Shown here piece after piece: positions 34,676 to 43,955 of a DNA stretch of 64,000 bases. The position numbers and the translations under genes are program-made. Source of the stretch: Haematobia irritans (Eukaryota; Arthropoda; Insecta; Diptera; Muscidae); NCBI RefSeq assembly GCF_050003625.1, contig NC_134398.1, forward strand, positions 202,920,583 through 202,984,582, given 5' to 3'. Numbering within the stretch: position 1 is the stretch's first letter; the number at the start of each line of letters is the position of its first letter. The notes under the pieces are model-generated. The model saw only the letters and a program-made list of their open reading frames with translations, ran no database searches and was not told the DNA's origin.

Positions 34676-35290
34676 AAATTTTTGTCTATAGAAATTATTT
34701 CTTAAATGATTTTTATGTAGAGAATTTTTGCACAGTCAAAATTATATCCAAATATTTTCCAAATTTTCAATTCGATAGAAAAATTTTCCAAATGTCTATT
34801 CGATATAAAAATTTTTGCAATATGTTATTTCACATTTTTTTGAAGGATTTTTTTTTTATTATTTTTATTTCTGTGAAATATTTTATGAAATTTTATTCCT
34901 GTAGAAAATTTTTTCTATAGAAATTATTTCTTAAATGATTTTTATTTAGAAAATTTTTGCGCAGCCAAATTTATATCAAAATATTTTCCAAATTTTCAAT
35001 TCGATAGAAAAATTTTCCAAATGTCTATTCTATATAAATTTTTTGCAATATGTTATTTCTCATTTTTTTTTGTAGGATTTTTTTTATTATTTTCATTTCT
35101 GTGAAATATTTTATGAAATTTTATTCCTAAAGAAAATATTTCCAAAAAATGTACTTCAATGTAATATTTTTTAAAAATGGATTTCCATAGAAAAATTTCC
35201 TAAAAATTTTATTACTATAGAAATTTTTTGCAAATTTTTATTGCTATAGAAATTAGTTACAAAATTTTATTTCTTTAGAAAATTTTAGCA
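34676..35290 (-). repeat. 29-bp-type array, inverted, with 229-bp duplication
   Basis: Degenerate inverted units. A block starting CTATAGAAATTATTTCTTAA occurs at about 34686 and 34915 and repeats through TTTTCAATTCGATAGAAAAA and CATTTCTGTGAAATATTTTA-type sequence. Confidence 0.88.
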
Positions 35291-36637
35291 ATATTTTTCT
35301 TTTGATGTACATAATTTGCCCACTATGCTGCCCTGGAGTCTTATATATTTTGAATTTTCATTCCACTTATTGTTTGCTTTATTAAAATTTCTAAACAAGA
35401 AAAAAACTGGAAAATTCTCTGACCATTACTCCTTGGCACCAGGTGAGATTAACAATGATGAAGATCATCATTATTTTTGACCTTCATGCATTATAGACCT
35501 GAGCATGTAATTATCCCAAACAAATTGGAAATAATGTTCTTGTTAATTTCGATTTTCTCGTCCATATTTCTTGTGATTGCTTTGAGTTTTTTTTTTGCTT
35601 TTGCTCTTACTGGTAATTTGCATGTGGCCGTCATGGTGGTGGAATGGATGAATGGATGGCTGTTTTTGGGTAGCATTTTAAGTAATTGGTACTAAAGGAA
35701 GGTGTAAACATGTCCAGTAACAATGATGAGATGATATTTTAAGATTGTGGGTTGGTCAGCCTTAGTAGCATTTCCATTCCCTCGCTCTTCGGTTGTATAA
35801 TTCGTTTTTTTTGTTTATAATTTTTTTTCATGCTATTTTTAAATGAAATCGTATTTATTTTCTTTTTTTATTAGTTCATTGATTTTTGACCGCTGTGTGG
35901 TGTGTGTTGATTTAATTTTTTTTTATTTTAGCCGATCAACAATTGTTTTCTTCACAGATGACTGATGTCGAATATGTTCGCACTTGAGATCGATCTGAAA
36001 ACAAAATGTTTTGTGTTTGTTTTGAAGGGGTTTTGAAATTATTTTGGAAAAGTGAATGATTTGTGATTGACATTTGTCATTGTTTAGAGGTGTGAAATTT
36101 TTCACATGTTTCATATTTTTTTCATCAATACAATTAAGTTGGGGGTGATGAATGCATGAGATGAGATGGCCCTCGTTAGAAAAAAATGGACTTACTATTC
36201 GCCTGCTTTTATGTTGCCCGACGTGGTCCGTATATAAAAATGAACTGAAAACAGTGTCCATGTGATGATGATTTTAAGGGTTAAGCAAAGAGGCTGTACT
36301 ATGCCAAATTTTTGAATCAAAATTATAGAATAAACGGGGTCACTTGGCACTCACTCCAGCCGCATCGGTCAAAATTGGTCCTGCTGACCTGTTCTTCTGA
36401 TTTAGTTAGCTTAGATTAGATGATATTGACATTATGTTTCTCTGGACAATTGAGTCCAGTATGATATTGCAGATAGGGAATTGCTCTTTTATCTATGACC
36501 ACTACCCGGTTCTACGATAAGATTTTTGTAACCTTATTTGAGAGGTGTATCACACAGCAAAACAGCTTCCACTTAAAAAACTTGTTTTAATATTTAGGTA
36601 AAAAAAAGTTTTTTAAAGGAGTTTTAAATCTTCGTTA
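35291..36637. other. unique intronic DNA
   Basis: About 1.35 kb without satellite. Open frames on both strands (for example minus 35923-36261) have no recognisable domain or splice context and are treated as chance. No RNA or element recognised. Confidence 0.5.
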
Positions 36638-37078
36638 TTTTTATACCCTCCACCATAGGATGGGGGTATATTAACTTTGTCATTCCGTATGTAACACATG
36701 GAAATATTGCTTTAAGACCCCATATTCTGGGCCGTGGTGAAATTCTGAGTCGATGTAAGTATGTCCGTCCATCTGTTGAACTCACGCTAACTTCCAAACG
36801 AAATAAGCTATCGACATGAAACTTGGTATAAGTAGTTGTTATTGATGTAGGTCGGATGGTATTGCAAATAGGTCATATTGGACCATTTTCACGTATAGCC
36901 CCCATAGAAACCGATCCCTAGATTTGACCTCCGGAACCTCTTCGAGGAGCAAATTTCATCCGATCCTGTTGAAATTTGGTACGTGGTGTTAGTATATGGT
37001 CTCTACCAACCATGCAAAAATTGGTCCATATCGGTCCATAATTATATATAGCCCCAATATAAATAGATCCCCAAATTT

Positions 37079-37846
37079 GGGTGGTTAAATTGTAAGGGCA
37101 GATGTTGAATGTGAACCACACTTAAACGCCAAGCTTTTTTCCGAATTTTATTTGACATTTCTCTATTTCAGACTTATTCAATTTGAACCATGGACGTCGT
37201 GAATGGGCAGAATGGTTCCAAGAAATGGCAACAGTGGATGATCAATTTTCGAAGAAAATTTCACCTCAGTGGATTCGTCAATAAACAGAATTGCCACATT
37301 TGGGCGAATGAGAATCCAAGAGTGATTGTCGAAAAACCAATGCACCCACAAAGAGTGACTGTTTTGGGCGGTTTATGGACTGGCGGCATCATCGGGCCGT
37401 ATTTTTTTCCAAAATGAGGCCGGTCAGGCAGTTACTGTGAATGGTGTTCGCTTTCGTGAGATGATAACGAACTTTTTATGGCCCGAATTGGAAGATATGG
37501 ATGTGGACGATATGTGGTTTCAGCAGAACGGTGCCACTTGCCACACAGCTAACGAAACAATGGCTCTTTTGCGCAACAAATTCAATGGCCGTGTTATATC
37601 ACGTAATGGCGATGTCAATTGGCCGGCAAGATCATGTGATTTGACACCGTTGGACTTTTTTCTTTGGGGTTATTTGAAAGAAAAGGTGTACGTCGATACG
37701 TCCCGGCGCCCGTTTGGCCGATACTTTGTTCCATACATAATTGAGTAATACCAATATATCATAATAAAATAATATAACAATAAGTTCCTAAATAGTTAGT
37801 GTTTTAATCAAAATCAACATCGGCCCTTGAAATTTTAACCACCCTT
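37079..37846 (+). mobile_element. mariner (DD41D-type), dead, nested in family A
   Basis: Inverted ends of about 37 bp: GGGTGGTTAAATTGTAAGGG at the left, and CCCTTGAAATTTTAACCACC with CTT at the right. The right flank is TA; the left TA is lost or mutated. At 768 bp it is about half the normal length. It differs in sequence from the two 933-bp elements. Confidence 0.88.
37190..37748 (+). pseudogene. mariner transposase remnant, catalytically dead
   Basis: Pieces recognisable in changing frames: FVNKQNCHIWANENPR, GGLWTGGIIGPYFF, then after a frameshift near 37408 VNGVRFREMITNFLWPE, MWFQQNGATCHTA, and RSCDLTPLDFFLWGYLKEKV. The first catalytic Asp (the SDEAHF block) is removed by a small deletion at about 37250. 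The second is Asn (QQN). Most of the C-terminal region is deleted between the KVYVD codons and a terminal RPGARLADTLFHT-type end in another frame (about 37700-37740). It cannot be active. Confidence 0.88.
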
Positions 37847-37899
37847 TATATAGCCGATCCCCAATCACACAAAAATTGGCCCATATCGCCAAAAAAATC

Positions 37900-38998
37900 T
37901 ACCAACATTTTATTTTTATATAAAATTTTGTCAAAATTTTTATCTATACAAAATTTTATTTCTATACAAAATTTTGTCAAAATTTTATTTCTATACAAAA
38001 TTTTGTCAAGATTTTATTTCTATAGAAAATTTTGTCAAAATTTTTTTCTATAGAAAATTTTTTCAAAATTTTTTTCTATAGAAAATTTTTCAAAATTTTA
38101 TTTCTATAGAAAATTTTGTCAAAATTTTATTTCAATAGAAAATTTTATCAAAATTTTATTTCTATAGAAAATTTTGTCAAAATTTTATTCTTATAGAAAA
38201 TTTTATCAAAATTTTATTTCCTTTTGTTTTGTTATTGTTGGTTTCGTTCTTTAATCATTGTTGTTGTTTTTGATTTCAGCTTAAAACCATGCATTGACTA
38301 ATCTACAAATGTAGCTTAACCATCAGAGGAAAAGTATGTTTGTCAAATTTATTTGGGCAAACCCCTATAGACTGCAAGATGGTTGGAAACGTGCGTCCAT
38401 TTTGGAATTACCACATTCCTCATCAGCATCCTCTACTTGCATATCTCTTTTCCTTTTTTTCTGATAATTGGTAGATAGTTTTGCTACAAGTATTTAGAGG
38501 ATGCTGATGAGGAATATGGTAATTCCGAAACGTGCGTCCATGCAACCATCTTGCAGTCTATAGGGCTTTGCCCAAATAAATTTGACAAACATTCTTTTCC
38601 TATGTTGGTTAAGCTACACTTGTAGCTTAAGTTGGTTAAGCATGGTTTTAAGCTGAAATCAAAAACAACAACAATGAAAATTTTATTTCTATAGCAAATT
38701 TTGTCAAGATTTTATTTCTGTAGAAAATTTTGTCAAAATTTTATTTCTATACAAGATTTTGTCAAGATTTTATTTCTATAGAAAGTTTTTTCAAAATTTT
38801 TTTCTATAGAAAATTTTTCAAAATTTTATTTCTATAGAAAATTTTGCAAAGTTTTATTTCTATAGAAAGTTTTGTCAAAATTTTATTTCTATAGAAAATT
38901 TTGTCAAAATTTTATTCCTATAGAAAATTCTGTGAAAATTTTGTTTCTATAGAAAATTTTATCAAAATTTTATTTCTATAGAAAATTTTATCATATAT
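37900..38998 (-). repeat. 29-bp array internal to family A (split by foldback)
   Basis: Inverted units close to consensus (TTTATTTCTATAGAAAA with TTTTGTCAAAA) at 37900-38221 and 38680-38998. It occupies the same place in the element as the short forward array at 52524-52672 in the other copy, but has about 20 units rather than about 5. Confidence 0.92.
38255..38676. mobile_element. foldback element, arms about 180 bp
   Basis: The left arm starts TCATTGTTGTTGTTTTTGAT and TTCAGCTTAAAACCATGC. The right arm ends GCATGGTTTTAAGCTGAA and ATCAAAAACAACAACAATGA. The arms stay complementary through AAATTTATTTGGGCAAA, CTATAGACTGCAAGATGG and CCTCATCAGCATCCTCTA, around a centre of about 50 bp. A related single-arm fragment lies at 21261-21605. 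No coding sequence. Confidence 0.9.
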
Positions 38999-39179
38999 TT
39001 TTATTTTGTTAAATATATACCCCGTATGGACTAACTTACAATTTAGAAGACGGTGTTAAGAAGTTTTAAGATACCTTACCATCGGCAATTGTTACCGCTC
39101 GATTGTGGATGACAGTCTGTACGCAATCCATGGTGGATGGTACATAAGATTAAATTAAAATGATGATACTGCTCTTTGA

Positions 39180-39485
39180 ATTGGAAATAAAGATTTTATA
39201 GAAATAAAGATTTTCTACAGAAATAAAATTTTGCACAAAATTTCTACACAAATAAAATTTTGCAAAAATTTTCTATAGAAATAAAATTTTGCAAAAATTT
39301 TTACAGAAATAAAATTTTCTATAAAAATAAAATTTTGCAAAAATTCTCTATATAAATAAAATTTTGACAAAAGTTTCTATAACAATAAAATTTGGAAAAA
39401 TTCTCTATATAAATAAAATTTTGCAACATTTTTCTATAGAAATAAATTTTGCAAAACATTTTTCTATAGAAATAAAAATTTTGGA
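39180..39485 (+). repeat. 29-bp array, forward, short
   Basis: About ten units with the TTTTGCAAAAATTTTC variant. It begins about 30 bp past the left end of the family A element. Confidence 0.88.
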
Positions 39486-39660
39486 TATAATATTACTTTT
39501 ACTTTTTCACGGAAAACATGTAACATGTTTGTCGAAGCCATGTTATTTTCTCGGAAATCATATATCTGTTTTCAGAAAGCATGTTATGTGCGACAAGAAA
39601 AAAATATTTTTGCGACCAAAATGTCACATGGTCGCCGTGAAAAAGTGACATGGTTCTCTT
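39486..39660. repeat. imperfect inverted repeat with CATGT motifs
   Basis: TACTTTTTCACGGAAAACAT on the left pairs with GCCGTGAAAAAGTGACATG on the right. Several ACATG/CATGT motifs lie between. It could be a small foldback or MITE remnant. No target duplication seen. Confidence 0.45.
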
Positions 39661-39900
39661 GAAGCATGTTTGAGGTGATCATATTCCTTCTCTGGGCGTG
39701 TCCGTCTGTCTGTGAACACATTTTTGTGATCAAAGTCCAGGTCGCAGTTTTAGTCCGATCGACTTCAAATTTGGCACAAGTTTTTGTTTTGGGTCAGAAT
39801 ATAACCCTTAAGAGAAGGTCAAAATCTTTGGATTTAAGAAAACAGCCGTGTACATTTTGGCCAGAATTTTAAAGTGTCCACTTATGGGAGTTTATTTTAC
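39661..39900 (+). repeat. interspersed repeat fragment related to family B left end
   Basis: Contains GTGTCCGTCTGTCTGTG, CGCAGTTTTAGTCCGATC and AAATTTGGCACAAGTTTTTG, in the same order as the left end of family B at 34440-34550 but diverged. Truncated on both sides. Confidence 0.6.
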
Positions 39901-40971
39901 CGTCCCAATTTTGAAAATTTATTTTTCTATTATAAAGGGTCTTTGTAGTAATTCTGGTTATACTTAATGCAACATAAAAAAATCGAGATTTAAAGAGGTA
40001 GAAAATAACTGAGTTTTAAAATATTGGCATTAAAGAATTTTATTTGTTTTTATTTTAATCGAGAACATAGGTTTTTTATTTTTTTTTTTTAATAATTTTG
40101 GATTTTGTCGGATCCCTCATATATTTATTTAAAAGAATTTCGAAATAAATACACAAAAACCCACAATGAAAGTAAACATTTTTGGATCCATGTTAATTTT
40201 TTGGAGTGTTCGTAGCATTTTCATTATTGTCCTTGTCCAGAGTACTAAACATAATGATTTATAGCCTACCTTTTGCATTGCTGTCAGTAATTGTGGTAAG
40301 TCATGCTAATTAAGGTCCATCATTAAAAGATAATATTTTTCTTTTTCTGCTCATTTTCACTTTCACTTATGCCAACAAGGATTAGGTCAAGTTTTAGTCA
40401 CGCCAATTTCAAATTTACTCTAAAAGCTCATAACAACTTCCACTACTTTTCAAATATATATTTTTTTGTTTCATTAAAGTAGACATGCAAATTATTACTT
40501 AACTTAAGTTCTTATGAATATTAAAAACGATTCAAGGCCATTGAATGTTAGGTGTAAATTTTATGATAACCTTTCCCATTCGAAAGAGATAGAAATTTCA
40601 TTTTTATCAAGAACGAAATCTGTTTTTATTATTATAGACTGCAATTAGAAATTATGTATTTTGAGAAAAATGGAATAGTTAACAGAGAACAAAGCAGGTA
40701 AAGAACTTAACTCAAATATAATCATAATGTTCAGTTCCTATATATCGAACGAAAATCATTCGAAAGAATCACTAATCACTCGAACCATTTTTTTTAAAGT
40801 TCGTTTCGTTTGTATTAGAATATTTTCAAATGTTGGGCTTGAGAATTCATTAAAATTTTAACAATAACTTTTAAAAACATTTTTATTGCCTTTTTGGCAA
40901 CATTTTTTTACTGGGTCTGTCCATCTACTTATTATTAATAGTTGCATTATATAAAATAAATTTTATTTATC
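39901..40971. other. unique intronic DNA
   Basis: About 1.07 kb with no recognised gene. A 32-codon frame from ATG at 40166 starts with hydrophobic residues but has no supporting features. Confidence 0.45.
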
Positions 40972-40975
40972 TTAG

Positions 40976-41214
40976 CCCTCTAATGCCCAATCCCGCCTTT
41001 AGGCGGGCTTCGTTATATGAGGAAGCCTTTAGTAAAACACACTTTGCGCCAACAAAACTGGGTAAAATAAGAAGAAAATTTAGTTAAAACTGTTCAAGAG
41101 GCTTTGCAGCATATACTGAATTTTACCGTATAATTTTTTTTGTCGTTTTCTTGATTTTGTATCGTTAACATTGAGTTTTTAGTCAGCTGGCAAAAAAATT
41201 GGGGCATTAGAGGG
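40976..41214. mobile_element. piggyBac-like MITE, 239 bp
   Basis: Ends CCCTCTAATGCCCAATC and AATTGGGGCATTAGAGGG are inverted. The flanks are TTAG on both sides (40972-40975 and 41215-41218), one base from the TTAA used by piggyBac, whose ends also start with CCC. The interior holds CCCGCCTTTAGGCGGGC, a strong hairpin. No coding capacity. A single end of the same family lies at about 52214-52245. Confidence 0.75.
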
Positions 41215-41218
41215 TTAG

Positions 41219-41628
41219 GGAAAAATGCTATTGATGACCATTTTCATGTAGCTCTGTTAAGCTTTAATTATCACTTAATAGAAAGTAAATTGCAAATACC
41301 TTCTCCCGGTTGACTTTAACTGAACAATTTTCAGCAGTTAAATTCCTAACTGGCATATGGAATATATAGTCACGATGACAGATATGCCCATAGTACGGTT
41401 TAAAACTTCGTTAGCTAACGCAGCACTAACGGAGCTTCATCAAAACGGAGGTGAATATGAAAAATCAAAACACTTTCATTAAATAAAATTAATTTAAAAA
41501 TATAGTTATATATAAAATATTATTAAAAATATAGTTATACTTAATAGAGCTAGTGTAACATTACTACTCTCTCTATCTCTCTGCTTATTTATTATGTAGG
41601 CATGTATTGTGCTTGTTATACTTAATAC
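41219..41628. other. unique DNA and part of a CT-rich repeat
   Basis: From about 41545 the sequence GCTAGTGTAACATTACTAC, a CTCT run and TTTATTATGTAGGCATGTAT duplicates 42430-42492, on the other side of the MITE that follows. This is either an ordinary repeat or a large duplication around the insertion. Confidence 0.5.
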
Positions 41629-42136
41629 ACCCTCAAAAAAAAATCGCTTCTCTAACATATGTTCCAAACATATTTTGCAGGAAGCACATATATTATTGGA
41701 TACCGCCGAAACATTAATATGTTTGTTTTATGTGACCATATTATATGTTTGGAAGCATTTTGAGTCCAAGAATAGTATATGCTTGGAAGAATTCCCCAAA
41801 GAAGATTATGTTCATTCCCTCACATAATTTTCACTTCCACGAAATTTTTGAGTTCTTCGCATCTTTTTCTGTAATACAAATATGCTGTTTTTTTTTCAAA
41901 TGTCTATTCTCTTGGTTCCGAATATCTATTCTCTTTATTCCGAATACTCATTCTACTATTCAAATTAAATAATATTTAGACATAAGCATACCAAATTTTT
42001 GGACTTATTATAAAACAGTTTTCCGAAACAACATACATTCACAGAAATTGCTCTCATTTCATTCTCTCGCTGTGTTATGTTGATATTTTTTATTCAACCC
42101 TCCCGGTTTCCATATCTATTTCTTTCTCTATACTAA

Positions 42137-42168
<32 letters not shown>

Positions 42169-42430
42169 CTGAATAAAGTATCACAACATATATATGTTTA
42201 CTCGAAATTTGTAAATTTATATATGTTTACATTCACACATATTATTTTTATGAAACATTCATGCCCCAAACATAATATATTCTAACATATTAACATATGT
42301 GTCCCAAACATTTTGTGTTAGTATAGGAACATTACATGTTTGCACTTAAATATATTGTGTTTAAAAATTGTGCCCGAAACACATTTTGTTTATATCGGAA
42401 CATATGAAAAACATATTTTTCTAACAGTGT
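41629..42430 (+). mobile_element. ACATATGTT-rich MITE, copy 2
   Basis: Same ends as 22705-23818 (CACCCTCAAAAAAAAATCGC and CATATTTTTCTAACAGTG). It lacks about 370 bp of the interior of copy 1 and has an additional piece near 42275-42320. A CT microsatellite occupies 42134-42160. It is flanked by copies of a CT-rich repeat about 60 bp long. No gene. Confidence 0.8.
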
Positions 42431-42545
42431 AGAGCTAGTGTAACATCACTACTCTCTCTCTGCCTGTTTATTATGTAGGCATGTATTGTGCTCTAAACTA
42501 CATAGGAGAAGTGATGTTACACTAGCTCTGCTAAGTATAACAAGA
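42428..42545. repeat. stem-loop repeat
   Basis: TAGAGCTAGTGTAACATCAC and GTGATGTTACACTAGCTCT are complementary arms of about 20 bp, around a loop of about 75 bp with a CT run. A third, diverged arm (AGAGCTAATATAACATCATT) follows at about 42574. Confidence 0.85.
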
Positions 42546-42755
42546 ATAAATGAGAGCAACATTATTCTTGTTAGAGCTAATATAACATCATTACTCTCTC
42601 TCTCTCTATCTCTGACTGTATAATGTATATCAGGGATGGAAATTGCAGTACTATAGCATTTTTTTCACACTGATTAGTACTGTAGTACCGACGCGAATGA
42701 TTTAGACATTTTTGAGACGATATCAGATTTAGGGTTCAATAGTTTTGACAAAATA

Positions 42756-43688
42756 AAGGGTGATTTGTTAAGAGCTTGATAATTTAAAAAAAAAAAAAAC
42801 GCATAAAATTTGCAAAATCTCATCGGTTCTTTATTTGAAACGTTAGATTGGTCCATGACATTTACTTTTTGAAGATAATTTCATTTAAATGTTGACCGCG
42901 GCTGCGTCTTAGGTGGTCCATTCGGAAAGTCCAATTTTGGGCAACTTTTTCGAGCATTTCGGCCGGAATAGCCCGAATTTCTTCGGAAATGTTGTCTTCC
43001 AAAGCTGGAATAGTTGCTGGCTTATTTCTGTAGACTTTAGACTTGACGTAGCCCCACAAAAAATAGTCTAAAGGCGTCAAATCGCATGATCTTGGTGGCC
43101 AACTTACCGGTCCATTTCTTGAGATGAATTGTTCTCCGAAGTTTTCCCTCAAAATGGCCATAGAATCGCGAGCTGTGTGGCATGTAGCGCCATCTTGTTG
43201 AAACCACATGTCAACCAAGTTCAGTTCTTCCATTTTTGGCAACAAAAAGTTTGTTAGCATCGAACGATAGCGATCGCCATTCACCGTAACGTTGCGTCCA
43301 ACAGCATTTTTGAAAAAATACGGTCCAATGATTCCAGCAGCGTACAAACCACACCAAACAGTGCATTTTTCGGGATGCATGGGCAGTTCTTGAACGGCTT
43401 CTGGTTGCTCTTCACTCCAAATGCGGCAATTTTGCTTATTTACGTAGCCATTCAACCAGAAATGAGCCTCATCGCTGAACAAAATTTGTCGATAAAAAAG
43501 CGGATTTTCTGCCAACTTTTCTAGGGCCCATTCACTGAAAATTCGACGTTGTGGCTCGTTAGTAAGTCTATTCATGATGAAATGTCAAAGCATACTGAGC
43601 ATCTTTCTCTTTGACACCATGTCTGAAATCCCACGTGATCTGTCAAATACTAATGCATGAAAATCCTAACCTCAAAAGAATCACCCTT
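42756..43688 (-). mobile_element. mariner (DD41D-type) deletion derivative, copy 2
   Basis: 933 bp, same ends as copy 1 (AAGGGTGATT and AATCACCCTT), with TA on both sides (42754-42755 and 43689-43690). Orientation is opposite to 508-1440. It carries the longest transposase frame of the window. It lies in the inferred Ly6 intron in the same direction as that gene. Confidence 0.95.
42862..43575 (-). CDS. mariner transposase, N-terminally truncated (copy 2)
   Basis: 237 codons from ATG at 43575. The reading frame is intact: QRRIFSEWALEKLAENP, then FSDEAHFWLNG (first Asp), MWFQQDGATCHTA (second Asp) and PLDYFLWG (third Asp, 41 residues after the second), ending with HLRRSRGQHLNEIIFKK. The catalytic core is complete but the paired helix-turn-helix domains, normally about 110 residues, are absent, so it should not bind its own ends. 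In the same frame 45 bp upstream, ATG at 43620 starts an 11-codon leader closed by TGA at 43587-43585, also present in copy 1. That may be the deletion junction or a mutated Trp codon. Confidence 0.85.
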   Translation of the reverse strand: MNRLTNEPQRRIFSEWALEKLAENPLFYRQILFSDEAHFWLNGYVNKQNCRIWSEEQPEAVQELPMHPEKCTVWCGLYAAGIIGPYFFKNAVGRNVTVNGDRYRSMLTNFLLPKMEELNLVDMWFQQDGATCHTARDSMAILRENFGEQFISRNGPVSWPPRSCDLTPLDYFLWGYVKSKVYRNKPATIPALEDNISEEIRAIPAEMLEKVAQNWTFRMDHLRRSRGQHLNEIIFKK

Positions 43689-43690
43689 TA

Positions 43691-43955
43691 TTTTAATATT
43701 TTGGTAAAGTCTTTAAAAAAATTATTTGCTAATAGCCTTTTACAAATTTAGCAAGACAAGTTCATGCGGGAAGAAAATCTCGATTTTGTAAAAGCCATAG
43801 TCAAAAAACACGAAGAATGTTTTAGTCAAAAAAAGTCGGTGATTCTACATTACGCTTCCACACGAACACTTTCCAGATAAGAAGTTATCGATCGCGTACT
43901 AAAATAATGCGAACCATTACAGTCACGGACAAAAATAATCTACCAACTTTTGGAG
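43691..43955. other. unique intronic spacer
   Basis: About 260 bp of non-satellite DNA between mariner copy 2 and the next array. Nothing recognised. Confidence 0.4.

Larger units (their letters stand above)
36638..39149 (-). mobile_element. family A element, reversed, complete but with two nested insertions
   Basis: Right end at 36638 (TTTTATACCCTCCACCATAG). Then come the conserved blocks CTCACGCTAACTTCC, AAACTTGGTATAAGTAG and 153-bp-type units (TTGAAATTTGGTACGTGG). After the mariner insertion (37079-37846) it resumes at TATAGCCGATCCCCAATCAC, then an inverted 29-bp array (37900-38998) split by a foldback (38255-38676), then the left end block ACTAACTTACAATTTAGAAG and CAATCCATGGTGGATGGTAC to 39149. 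The order is the mirror image of the copy at 52293-53777. About 45 bp of the outer left end is missing here. Confidence 0.82.

Noticed and set aside
35923..36261. 112-codon minus-strand frame
   Set aside because: No recognisable motif, no splice or start context, and an amino acid pattern that fits random AT-rich DNA.
40166..40264. 32-codon plus-strand frame beginning MKVNIFGSMLIF, signal-peptide-like
   Set aside because: A hydrophobic start is easily produced by AT-rich DNA. There is no donor site of quality, no continuation and no matching exon.
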